Shown piece by piece: positions 26,953 through 34,561 of a DNA stretch of 39,730 bases. Origin of the DNA: Ignavibacteriota bacterium. GTDB taxonomy: Bacteria; Bacteroidota; Ignavibacteria; UBA10030; UBA6906. Under the pieces are notes generated by a model. The model was not told where the DNA came from and did no database searches. It saw nothing but the letters and a program-made list of their open reading frames with translations. The number at the start of each line of letters is the position of its first letter. Positions within the stretch are counted from its first letter, which is position 1. The position numbers and the translations under genes are program-made. The DNA is taken from positions 1 through 39,730 of the forward strand of contig JACRFA010000220.1 in NCBI GenBank assembly GCA_016218065.1, in the 5' to 3' direction.

Positions 26953-27079
26953 TGTCATTCTGAGCCTCGCTTTTCGAGGCGCCGTGCCTGCCGGCAGGCA
27001 GGAAGAATCCAGATCGCTGTTTGCCTCGCAATGCTCTGTTCTGGATTCTTCACTACGCTTCGCTCCGTTCAGAATGACA
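26953..27079. repeat. Palindromic element E2 (127 bp, 11-bp terminal inverted repeats)
   Basis: It is bounded by TGTCATTCTGA and TCAGAATGACA, identical to E1. It contains a GCCTCG/CGAGGC hairpin, a perfect 16-bp palindrome (TGCCTGCCGGCAGGCA) absent from E1, and GAAGAATCCAG/CTGGATTCTTC as an 11-bp inverted pair. The right third (GGATTCTTCACTACGCTTCGCT) is the same as in E1. Confidence 0.85.
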
Positions 27080-27081
27080 CG

Positions 27082-27174
27082 TCACGGTGTTCGTCGTTTG
27101 ATTTCATCTGCGATAGCGAGACCGGGAAACAGGTGACCTCCGGTTCCGCCGCCTGCCATCAAAATTCTGATCAT
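27082..27174 (-). pseudogene. 5' fragment of murG (30 codons)
   Basis: ATG 27174 opens a frame reading [20 protein letters not shown] and on to IKRRTP, then TGA at 27082-27084. It is the canonical MurG start, placed 68 bases after the ftsW stop, where murG normally begins. Homology stops after Arg-Arg, near the E2 boundary. It is probably the original murG start, interrupted. It might still be translated as a leader peptide. Confidence 0.8.
27091..27156. repeat. 66-bp perfect direct repeat, copy B (in murG fragment)
   Basis: This is the partner of 26430-26495. The flanks differ: on the ftsW side it reads MIRILM before the shared part, while the intact murG reads MTATLRVLF. Confidence 0.97.
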
Positions 27175-27242
27175 GCAATTCTTAGCCTACCAAAACGCCC
27201 TTCATCCCTCATTCGGCAACAGATGCTTCGCTTCGCTCAACA

Positions 27243-28415
27243 TTAAAAAACTTGCCCCACTGCCGGCTCGGGCCGCGGCGCCTGTTTGCGCCTGAAGAAA
27301 TCGAGCGTGAACCGCGGATGCAAATCCGTCTGCGACGAAATATTGAGCAGCACGCCAATCGCCATCGACGAAAAGAGCATCGATGAGCCGCCGTAACTCA
27401 CAAACGGCATCGGCAATCCTGTCGTCGGCAGGAGGCCGAGTGTGACACCCGCGTTGATCAACGCGTACAACGTGATCGACGACGTAATGCCAATCGCGAG
27501 ATTCCGCCCGAAATCATCCTGCGCGTACTTCGCGATCTTCATGCCGCGCAGCATGATCGTCAGAAAGAGCGCGAGAATGAACAGCGTGCCGATGAGTCCG
27601 TACTCTTCCCCCACAATCGAGAACACGAAATCGCCATACGATTCCGGCAGAAAAAAATCGCGTTGCTTGCTCTCGCCCGGTCCGACGCCGAAGATGCCGC
27701 CATTGCCGAAGCCGATGATACCTTGCCAGAGCTGATAATTAACCTTGCTCCCATTGTCTTCACCGAAGCCGATGAACGCCATGATGCGCTTCATCCGATA
27801 AGGGGCGCTCAACATGTATGCGACGAGCAGCGGCAGCATTGTCGCAAACGTCAGTGCAACGTGGGAGATTTTGGCCCGTCCGACAAACAGCATCACAAGG
27901 CTGACGGCGAAAATCATCGCGCCGTTGCTGAAGTTCGGCTGCAAGAGCACGAGCAGCGTCACGAGTCCGATCCAGATCATTACCGGCATGAAGCCGTGTT
28001 TGAAATCTCGGATGCGTTCCTTCTTCTCCGCGAATAGTGTGCAGATGTGAAAAAGCAGCGCGTACTTTGCAAACTCCGACGGCTGCAGCCCGAGGCCGCC
28101 CAAGCGGAGCCATCGTGAAGCGCCTTTGACTTCGCCGCCCAGCGCGAGCGTAACGAGCAAAAATATCACCGCAATAACGATGGCGGGCTTGGTGATCTTC
28201 CGGTATTTCTTGTAATCAATTCGCATGAAGAGTATGATCGCGGCAAAACTCGCCAGCACTTTGATGACATGCAGCGTCATCAGCTTTGAGCTTGATCCCC
28301 ATTTCTCCATCGCGAATGTCGAGCTTGCGCTGTACACGACGCCCAGACTCAGCACCATCAGCATGAGCACGCTGACGAGGGTGGAGAGGTCAATATGGTT
28401 GCGTTTGGGTTCCAT
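27243..28415 (-). CDS. ftsW: Septal peptidoglycan polymerase FtsW (SEDS)
   Basis: A SEDS-family multi-pass membrane glycosyltransferase that polymerises lipid II at the septum with its partner PBP. Family motifs are visible: GASRWLRLGGLGLQPSEFAK, LVLLQPNFSNGAM, ESYGDFVFSIVGEEYGLIG (catalytic Asp context) and GLLPTTGLPMPFVSYGGSSM. The ORF track starts at 28517 inside murD. The ATG at 28415, 1 base after the murD stop, begins MEPKRNHIDLSTL just before the first helix and is preferred (390 residues). A degenerate repeat-like sequence (CTTCGCTTCGCTCAACATT) lies at its stop. Confidence 0.96.
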   Translation of the reverse strand: MEPKRNHIDLSTLVSVLMLMVLSLGVVYSASSTFAMEKWGSSSKLMTLHVIKVLASFAAIILFMRIDYKKYRKITKPAIVIAVIFLLVTLALGGEVKGASRWLRLGGLGLQPSEFAKYALLFHICTLFAEKKERIRDFKHGFMPVMIWIGLVTLLVLLQPNFSNGAMIFAVSLVMLFVGRAKISHVALTFATMLPLLVAYMLSAPYRMKRIMAFIGFGEDNGSKVNYQLWQGIIGFGNGGIFGVGPGESKQRDFFLPESYGDFVFSIVGEEYGLIGTLFILALFLTIMLRGMKIAKYAQDDFGRNLAIGITSSITLYALINAGVTLGLLPTTGLPMPFVSYGGSSMLFSSMAIGVLLNISSQTDLHPRFTLDFFRRKQAPRPEPAVGQVF

Positions 28416-28416
28416 C

Positions 28417-29787
28417 TTACAATGTGAAAACAATTTCCTTGAACACGCGTCCGCGGTGTTCATAATTCTCAAACCAATCAAACGACGCGCACGCGGGCGA
28501 CAACAGCACAACATCACCCGCTGAAGCGAACGCAGTCGCCTGACGGATCGCTTCTTCCATCGTCTCTGCTTTGCTCATCGGCTTCATGCCTTTGAACGCA
28601 GTCATCACTTTGTCCCCCGATTCGCCGATTGCAACAATTGCCTTCACGTATTTTTCGACGAGCGGATAAAGGGTTGAATAGTCGTTCCCCTTATCGCGCC
28701 CGCCGAGCAGGACGATGATCGGCCTCGAAAAGCTCTGAAGCGCGTACCAAACAGAATCCACGTTTGTCGCCTTCGAGTCGTTGACGTACGCAACGCCGTT
28801 CAGCTCACGCACGAATTCGAGCCGATGCTCGACGCCTTTGAAGTTCTTCAACGTTGCGCGCACGGACGCGGTCGGCACGTCGAATGATTGTGCAATGAGC
28901 GCCGCCGCCATCGCGTTCATCACGTTGTGCTGCCCTCTGATGCTGATCTCATCGAGCGCTATCACGTCTGATTCACGGCCATCGAGTGCGGTGAAGAGCG
29001 AGGCGCTGCTGACGAATGCCCCTTGCTTTAGTCTCGCTTTCGTGCTGAACGGCAATTTGCACACGTCGGGATGGACATGCGCTTCTACATTTGAACGAAC
29101 GAGATCGTCATCGTAATTGTACACGACGGAATCTCCGGATCGCTGGTTCTCAAACACCCTGCACTTCGACGCAATGTACTTCTCCATCGAGTGCTCATAT
29201 CGGTCGAGGTGATCGGGCGTGATGTTCAGCAGCGCAGCAACGCGCGGCCTGAACCGCTCTATCGTATCAAGCTGAAAACTGCTTACTTCCACTATTGCCG
29301 TGCTGTCACGCTTCACATCTTCCACTACTTGTGAAAATGCCAATCCGATATTTCCGGCAACGACGGCCGGGCGTTTTGCGTCGTCAAAAATTCTTCCGGC
29401 TAATGCCGTCGTCGTTGTTTTGCCGTTCGTACCGGTAATCGCGACGATCGATCCTTCACAAAACCAACTGGCGACTTCGATTTCGCTAACGACTTTCTTT
29501 CCTTGCGTCAGCGCCTGCTTCACGATCGGCGCGTCCGACGGAACGCCGGGACTGAGCACGACAATGTCTGACTGAAGCACTCGCTCGGTGTTGCCGCCGA
29601 ACTCACAGGCGATTTTCAGTTGACTCAACTCCGCTGCCGCAGCCTCCATCTTTGTCGCAGGAGCTTTGTCGCTGAGAAACACTTCCGCTCCGTGCAACTT
29701 CAACAACTTTGCTACTGCAATGCCGCTTCTCGCGGCGCCGATGATGCTGTATTTCTGTCCTTGAATCAACATTAGACCATTGTTCAC
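28417..29787 (-). CDS. murD: UDP-MurNAc-L-alanine-D-glutamate ligase
   Basis: This Mur ligase adds D-Glu. It has the N-terminal fold (YSIIGAARSGIAVAKLL), ATP loop TGTNGKTTTTAL, LNITPDHLDRYEHSMEKY, and C-terminal VNDSKATNVDSV and LLGGRDKGNDY, all typical of MurD. At 456 residues the length is normal. GTG 29787 overlaps the HEPN stop (GTGA); ATG 29772 is an alternative start just before the Rossmann loop. In this cluster it follows a HEPN/MNT pair rather than mraY directly. Confidence 0.96.
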   Translation of the reverse strand: MNNGLMLIQGQKYSIIGAARSGIAVAKLLKLHGAEVFLSDKAPATKMEAAAAELSQLKIACEFGGNTERVLQSDIVVLSPGVPSDAPIVKQALTQGKKVVSEIEVASWFCEGSIVAITGTNGKTTTTALAGRIFDDAKRPAVVAGNIGLAFSQVVEDVKRDSTAIVEVSSFQLDTIERFRPRVAALLNITPDHLDRYEHSMEKYIASKCRVFENQRSGDSVVYNYDDDLVRSNVEAHVHPDVCKLPFSTKARLKQGAFVSSASLFTALDGRESDVIALDEISIRGQHNVMNAMAAALIAQSFDVPTASVRATLKNFKGVEHRLEFVRELNGVAYVNDSKATNVDSVWYALQSFSRPIIVLLGGRDKGNDYSTLYPLVEKYVKAIVAIGESGDKVMTAFKGMKPMSKAETMEEAIRQATAFASAGDVVLLSPACASFDWFENYEHRGRVFKEIVFTL

Positions 29788-30176
29788 GACGTTGCTTCAA
29801 CTCGCCTGAGAACAAAGCTACGGACCTCCTCTGCCGCTTTGATTGCCTGCTTTGCATCCGAGAGTGTCAAGCCCAACTCTGCTGGGTATTTCACGTGTAC
29901 ACTGTACGGATTCAGCACGCGGCAGAAATCATTCAGGAAGAGGAATTCAGGGTCACTCGACACGCACGCATGGTTAAGGGCAAGCAGGTCGTGAGTTCTC
30001 TCCGGTGGAATTCCTTTGCTCGCCAAGAAAGCCTTCAGCACCTTCTCCGCAGATTGTTGAGAATGATTGCAGGCTGACCAGACGATCTTATTTTTGCCAC
30101 GCAGCGCACGTTTCGCCATCGTGAGATCATCCTCGGCTTTTGAAAGCCATTGATCAAACAGGTTACCAACGCTCAT
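29784..30176 (-). CDS. HEPN domain protein (MNT partner)
   Basis: This all-alpha protein of 130 residues has the HEPN pattern: WLSKAEDDLTMAKRAL, then SACNHSQQSAEKVLKAFLASKGI, RTHDLLAL, and a late NPYSVHVKYPAE. It overlaps the nucleotidyltransferase gene by 14 bases and the murD start by 4. HEPN-MNT pairs often act as toxin-antitoxin modules, in which MNT modifies or controls HEPN. The RNase motif R-x4-6-H of toxic HEPNs is not evident, so an RNase role is doubtful. The location inside dcw is unusual. Confidence 0.85.
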   Translation of the reverse strand: MSVGNLFDQWLSKAEDDLTMAKRALRGKNKIVWSACNHSQQSAEKVLKAFLASKGIPPERTHDLLALNHACVSSDPEFLFLNDFCRVLNPYSVHVKYPAELGLTLSDAKQAIKAAEEVRSFVLRRVEATS

Positions 30177-30486
30177 AGAGCACTCTGCCGCGGTCCAATA
30201 TTTCCCTGTAAAAAAAGTCTCCCATTTCTATTCTCTTCTTTATCTCAGCCGGTGTTGAGACAATTACATCGAGAGAAAAAGTGCGCGGGAGGAAGATGTC
30301 AGAAACTTCCCTGATCCTTTCGACTGCACGCTTTCGCGTTCGCTTGATGACCAGAAAGTCATAATCACTTGAACTCGTTGGAATTCCGTACGCTCGCGAG
30401 CCGAAAAGAATGATCTTCTCGGGGCGATATTCTCTCACAATCTTATCTCGGATTTCCCTAATTCGCTTGTCTTGTCTTTGCCGCAT
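30163..30486 (-). CDS. MNT-type nucleotidyltransferase domain protein
   Basis: This protein of 107 residues has the minimal nucleotidyltransferase signature GSRAYGIPTSSSDYDFLVI (GS then DxD) and a third acidic residue in FSLDVIVST, so the active site appears intact. It is the partner of the HEPN gene that overlaps its end. It lies 45 bases after the mraY stop in the same direction and is presumably read through from the wall genes. Confidence 0.88.
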   Translation of the reverse strand: MRQRQDKRIREIRDKIVREYRPEKIILFGSRAYGIPTSSSDYDFLVIKRTRKRAVERIREVSDIFLPRTFSLDVIVSTPAEIKKRIEMGDFFYREILDRGRVLYERW

Positions 30487-30531
30487 CTTGTTGCTTCACC
30501 TCTTCTCTTCAGTCATAATCGAAAGAAGGCC

Positions 30532-31662
30532 TCACCTCACCTTGAACGTTGCGAGGCTGAGAATCATCATCAGAATTGCGATGATGTAAAAGCGCGTCAC
30601 AATCTTCGGCTCCGGCCATCCGCACAATTCAAAGTGATGATGAATCGGCGCCATCTTGAACACCCGCCTTCCTTCGCCGTAGCGCTTCTTCGTGTACTTG
30701 AAATAGACACGCTGGATAATCACGGAAACCGTCTCTGCAAAGAAAATGAACCCGAGCGTCGGCAGCAGAAGCTCTTTCTTGATCAGCACGCAGAGTGCGC
30801 CGATTGCGCCGCCCAGCGCGAGCGAGCCGGTGTCGCCCATGAACACCTGCGCCGGATATGCGTTGAACCAGAGGAACCCGATCGCCGCTCCCGACATCGC
30901 GGCGCAAAACACAACAAGCTCGCCGTTGCCGCGAAGATACGGAATCGTGAGATAGCTGCTCAGGTTCACGTTGCCGGAGATGTAGCTGATGACGCCGAGC
31001 GTGAGCGCGACGATGGCCGTTGTTCCGATGGCAAGCCCGTCAAGTCCATCAGTCAAATTCACAGCGTTGGACGTCGCGATGATGATGAAGATAACCATCG
31101 GCACGTAGAGCATGCCAAAATCAACTTCTTTGTGTTTGAAGAACGGCACCGTGCTCGACGAGTTGATTTTCCAGAGATCGGAATCAATCCACTCGGGATA
31201 GAAGTAGATGATGCCGCCCACCGCCAATCCGACAACAAACTGTCCGACGATTTTGTATCTGCCGATCAGACCCTTCGGCTTCTTCTTCACCACTTTCAAA
31301 TAGTCATCAAGAAAGCCGACAGCGCCGAGCGTGATTGTCACGAAGAGGATCAAGACGATGTACAAGTTCGTGAGAGTTCCCCACAGCACTGTCGGGATGA
31401 TGATGGCCGCGAGGACAATCAGGCCGCCCATCGTCGGGGTGCCGGCCTTCGTCAAATGTGTTTTCGGCGCTTCGAGTTTTGCCGACTCGCCGATCTGATG
31501 ACGCTTGAGCGCGGCAATAATCTTCGGTCCGAGCCAGAACGCGATCAACAACGCTGTCACTGCAGCCGCAGCCGCGCGGAACGTGATGTACCTGACCACC
31601 CCGAATCCCGGAGGATGATAGAGCTTCTCGAGTAATTCGAAAACGTACGTCAGCATTCTCAC
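30532..31662 (-). CDS. mraY: Phospho-MurNAc-pentapeptide translocase MraY
   Basis: This polytopic enzyme makes lipid I from UDP-MurNAc-pentapeptide and undecaprenyl phosphate. It has the family motifs KAGTPTMGG, FLDDYLKV, NAVNLTDGLDGLA, FMGDTGSLALGG and MAPIHHHFELCGW. At 376 residues it is slightly longer than E. coli MraY. The GTG start at 31662 overlaps the murF stop (GTGA); ATG 31656 is an alternative. Confidence 0.97.
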   Translation of the reverse strand: MRMLTYVFELLEKLYHPPGFGVVRYITFRAAAAAVTALLIAFWLGPKIIAALKRHQIGESAKLEAPKTHLTKAGTPTMGGLIVLAAIIIPTVLWGTLTNLYIVLILFVTITLGAVGFLDDYLKVVKKKPKGLIGRYKIVGQFVVGLAVGGIIYFYPEWIDSDLWKINSSSTVPFFKHKEVDFGMLYVPMVIFIIIATSNAVNLTDGLDGLAIGTTAIVALTLGVISYISGNVNLSSYLTIPYLRGNGELVVFCAAMSGAAIGFLWFNAYPAQVFMGDTGSLALGGAIGALCVLIKKELLLPTLGFIFFAETVSVIIQRVYFKYTKKRYGEGRRVFKMAPIHHHFELCGWPEPKIVTRFYIIAILMMILSLATFKVR

Positions 31663-33053
31663 GCGCCCGAAAGTCGTTCGTTCATAAATACCAGAATGTC
31701 TTCCATCTTCATACTGCGCGATCCTTTGATCAACACGGCGTCGCCGGGGCCAACCAGTTCCACCAGATACTCGGCGAGCATGTTCTTTTGATCATAATGG
31801 AATTTGTATTGGATCTTCGCTGCGTCGTAAATGCGCTTCGCCTCCTCGCCGAACGTAAGCAGATAATCAATCGGGAGGGAAGAAATCTCCTTGCCGATGC
31901 GCGTATGTTCGTCGCCCGAGGCTTCGCCAAGCTCCTTCATGTCCGCAAGGACGGCAATGCGTTTGCCCGACGCCTGAGTCGATGCCAGCGTGTGCAACGC
32001 CGCGAGCATCGAATCGGGATTTGCGTTGTAGCTATCGTTCAATACCTGAATGCCGCCAATCGTTACTGTCTCCATACGTTTACTCGCAGGTGTGAAACGC
32101 TCCAACACATTCTTGATTTTCTGCGCAGGGACTTTGAATGTCAGTCCAATTGTCGCTGCCGCAAGCGCGTTCTGCGCATTGTGCTTTCCGGGAATCGAAA
32201 GCTTGACACGGGTTGAGCGCTTCGAGTTTTTTGATGCGAAGCTGAATTCCGCGCAGCCACGAGCATCAACATCCAACAGATTGCCGCACACGGAAGCTCG
32301 TTGTGTGCTGAATGCATACGTCACTTTCGTTTTCAGCTTCTTCGATTTTGCGACGAGGTGCTTGTCGTCTGCGTTCACAAATGCTACGGCGCCCTTCTTT
32401 CGATGCAGCGTCGCAAACAGTACTGCCTCCTCCTTTGCAACGCCCGCGATCGTTTTGAAAAATTCCAGATGTTCTCTTCCGATATTCGTAATCACGCCGT
32501 GAGTCGGATCGAGTATCTCGCAAAGGTACGCGATCTCTCCCAGATGATTCGTTCCCAGCTCGATAACCGCGATGTCATGCTTCTTCTCCAGCCTGAACAA
32601 CGTCTGCGGCACGCCAAGATGGTTGTTGAGGTTTCCTTCCGTGTGCAGCACGTGATACCTTGTCCGAAGCACAGAGGCAATCATATCCTTTGTCGTCGTT
32701 TTGCCGTTACTGCCTCCGACAGCAACGAAGGGAATCGCGAACTTCGATCTGTAGTATCGTGCGATTTCCCCCAGCGCGCGAGTTGTATCCTGCACAACCA
32801 GCAGCGGCATCGTCTCGACCGCATCGATTCGTGCATTCGCATCGACCACCGCTGCAACGCAGCCTTTCTCGAACGCCGCGGCGAGAAATTTGTGCCCATC
32901 GAAATTTCCACCCCTTAAGGCAACGAACAATTCGCCTTCACGCACCGTTCGCGAATCCGTCGAGACGCCGATGATTGTCTTCCCCGTAAGTTTCTCTCTC
33001 CTGCGAAACTCGAGATGCGTAATATGGAGCAGCTCGTCGGGGGAAAGCTTCAT
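31659..33053 (-). CDS. murF: UDP-MurNAc-tripeptide-D-alanyl-D-alanine ligase
   Basis: This Mur ligase adds D-Ala-D-Ala to the stem peptide. The N-terminal domain has STDSRTVREGELFVALRG, the ATP loop is VGGSNGKTTTKDMI, then NLNNHLGVPQTLFRL, and the C-terminal domain has LNDSYNANPDSM, the MurF hallmark. At 464 residues it is normal. Its ATG overlaps the murE stop (ATGA), so it is translationally coupled. Confidence 0.97.
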   Translation of the reverse strand: MKLSPDELLHITHLEFRRREKLTGKTIIGVSTDSRTVREGELFVALRGGNFDGHKFLAAAFEKGCVAAVVDANARIDAVETMPLLVVQDTTRALGEIARYYRSKFAIPFVAVGGSNGKTTTKDMIASVLRTRYHVLHTEGNLNNHLGVPQTLFRLEKKHDIAVIELGTNHLGEIAYLCEILDPTHGVITNIGREHLEFFKTIAGVAKEEAVLFATLHRKKGAVAFVNADDKHLVAKSKKLKTKVTYAFSTQRASVCGNLLDVDARGCAEFSFASKNSKRSTRVKLSIPGKHNAQNALAAATIGLTFKVPAQKIKNVLERFTPASKRMETVTIGGIQVLNDSYNANPDSMLAALHTLASTQASGKRIAVLADMKELGEASGDEHTRIGKEISSLPIDYLLTFGEEAKRIYDAAKIQYKFHYDQKNMLAEYLVELVGPGDAVLIKGSRSMKMEDILVFMNERLSGA

Positions 33054-34561
33054 CGTTTCTTCCTGTGTATGAACGATTCAACTTCTTCCCGGTCATCGAA
33101 GTGCAGCTTCTGGTCGCCGATGACCTGATAGTTTTCGTGCCCCTTGCCGGCCAGCAACACAATGTCGCCTGCTTGCGCCATCTCCAAAGCCAGAGCAATG
33201 GCTTTGCGCCGATCCATCTCGACAACCACTACCGCATCAGGCGCGACGCCGGCACGCACATCCTCGGCAATTGCCGCAGGCTCTTCGCGCCGCGGATTAT
33301 CGGATGTAATGATCGTGATGTCGCTCAGCTCGGATGCAACGCGACCCATTTTCGGTCGCTTCGATTTGTCGCGGTTTCCGCCGGCGCCGAAGACGGTGAT
33401 GATTCGGCCGCGCCGATCTTTGGGAGCAATATCATGAATCGCGTGAAGGCAATTCGCCAGTGCATCGTGCGTGTGCGCATAGTCGATAACGGCAACCCAG
33501 CCGTCCGGCGAGACGATCTGCTGAAACCTTCCGGCAACGGCGTGCAGATTCTTGATTCCCGAGAGAACAGTTTGCTGCGCTATTCCCAAACCGATCCCCG
33601 TCGCATACGCGGCCAGAATGTTCTGCACATTGAAGCGACCGATCAGCTTCGAAGTAACGTTCACCGCTGTCGCGTTGTGAATGACGTTGAACGATGTCTC
33701 CGTCGGACTCAGTCGCACGTTGGTCGCCGTGATGTCTGCATCTCCCTCAAGGCTGTAGCTGATTCGTTTCGCGTGCGTGTCAGAAACGATTTCACGTCCG
33801 TACGCGTCATCAACATTCGTGACAGCAACTGACGTCGAAGGAAGCGTGTCGAACAAGATTTTCTTCGCAGAGTAGTAAGCATCCATTGTCACATGGAAGT
33901 CGAGATGATCTTGCGTGAGATTGGTGAATGTTGCTGCCGCAAAATTCAGCCCGTACACTCTGCGGAGCGCCAGCGAGTGCGAGGAGACTTCCATGACGAC
34001 GTCGCTGCATCCTTTCCCGACCATCGTTGCAAGAAGCTGATTCAGCTCAAGCGATTCAGGAGTCGTATGAGTCGCGGGAATCACGTCGGCGCCGACTTTG
34101 TACTCGATTGTTCCGATCAAGCCGACGGTCTTTCCGTCTGCTTCGAGTATGGATTTGATCAGGTGCGTCGTTGACGTCTTTCCATTCGTGCCCGTCACGC
34201 CGATGAGTCGCAGCTTCTGCGACGGATGGCCAAAGATGGTTGACGACATCAGCGCCAGCGCTTTGCGCGCATCGCCGACGACGACTTTCACTACGCCGCT
34301 GTGCATGAAGAATGCATCGGGTATTGCCGCATCATCTTCTACCACAACAACCTTTGCTCCGTTTGCTACTGCATTGCCAATGAACGTATGACCATCGACC
34401 GTGCCGCCTTTGATCGCAACGAAGAGATCGCCGGCCTGAATCTTGCGCGAGTCGTACTGAATGCTGTTGACCTCGACATCATGCGTGACGACCATCTTGC
34501 CGTACATCGTCTGAAACATTTTGATGACGGTGACACCGTTAAGCACGCGAGAAAGAATCAT
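33050..34561 (-). CDS. murE: UDP-MurNAc-tripeptide synthetase MurE (meso-DAP type)
   Basis: This Mur ligase adds the third residue of the stem peptide. The ATP loop is TGTNGKTSTT, with EVSSHSLALRRVYG, NLTQDHLDFH and GAGGNRDKSKRP. The specificity motif is DNPR (TSDNPRREEP), which indicates meso-diaminopimelate rather than lysine, as in Gram-negative walls. At 503 residues it is normal. The start overlaps the upstream PBP stop (ATGA). Confidence 0.97.
   Translation of the reverse strand: MILSRVLNGVTVIKMFQTMYGKMVVTHDVEVNSIQYDSRKIQAGDLFVAIKGGTVDGHTFIGNAVANGAKVVVVEDDAAIPDAFFMHSGVVKVVVGDARKALALMSSTIFGHPSQKLRLIGVTGTNGKTSTTHLIKSILEADGKTVGLIGTIEYKVGADVIPATHTTPESLELNQLLATMVGKGCSDVVMEVSSHSLALRRVYGLNFAAATFTNLTQDHLDFHVTMDAYYSAKKILFDTLPSTSVAVTNVDDAYGREIVSDTHAKRISYSLEGDADITATNVRLSPTETSFNVIHNATAVNVTSKLIGRFNVQNILAAYATGIGLGIAQQTVLSGIKNLHAVAGRFQQIVSPDGWVAVIDYAHTHDALANCLHAIHDIAPKDRRGRIITVFGAGGNRDKSKRPKMGRVASELSDITIITSDNPRREEPAAIAEDVRAGVAPDAVVVVEMDRRKAIALALEMAQAGDIVLLAGKGHENYQVIGDQKLHFDDREEVESFIHRKKR

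Larger units (their letters stand above)
26517..27079. mobile_element. Putative mobile unit: E1 - GIY-YIG gene - E2
   Basis: A 563-bp unit in which a GIY-YIG nuclease gene is enclosed by two related palindromic elements with identical 11-bp termini. The gene stop is 3 bases from E1, and the ORF-track start codon is 1 base from E2. A 66-bp perfect duplication of murG lies on both sides. The unit separates ftsW from murG, which are normally adjacent. Mobility is inferred from structure, not shown. Confidence 0.6.
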
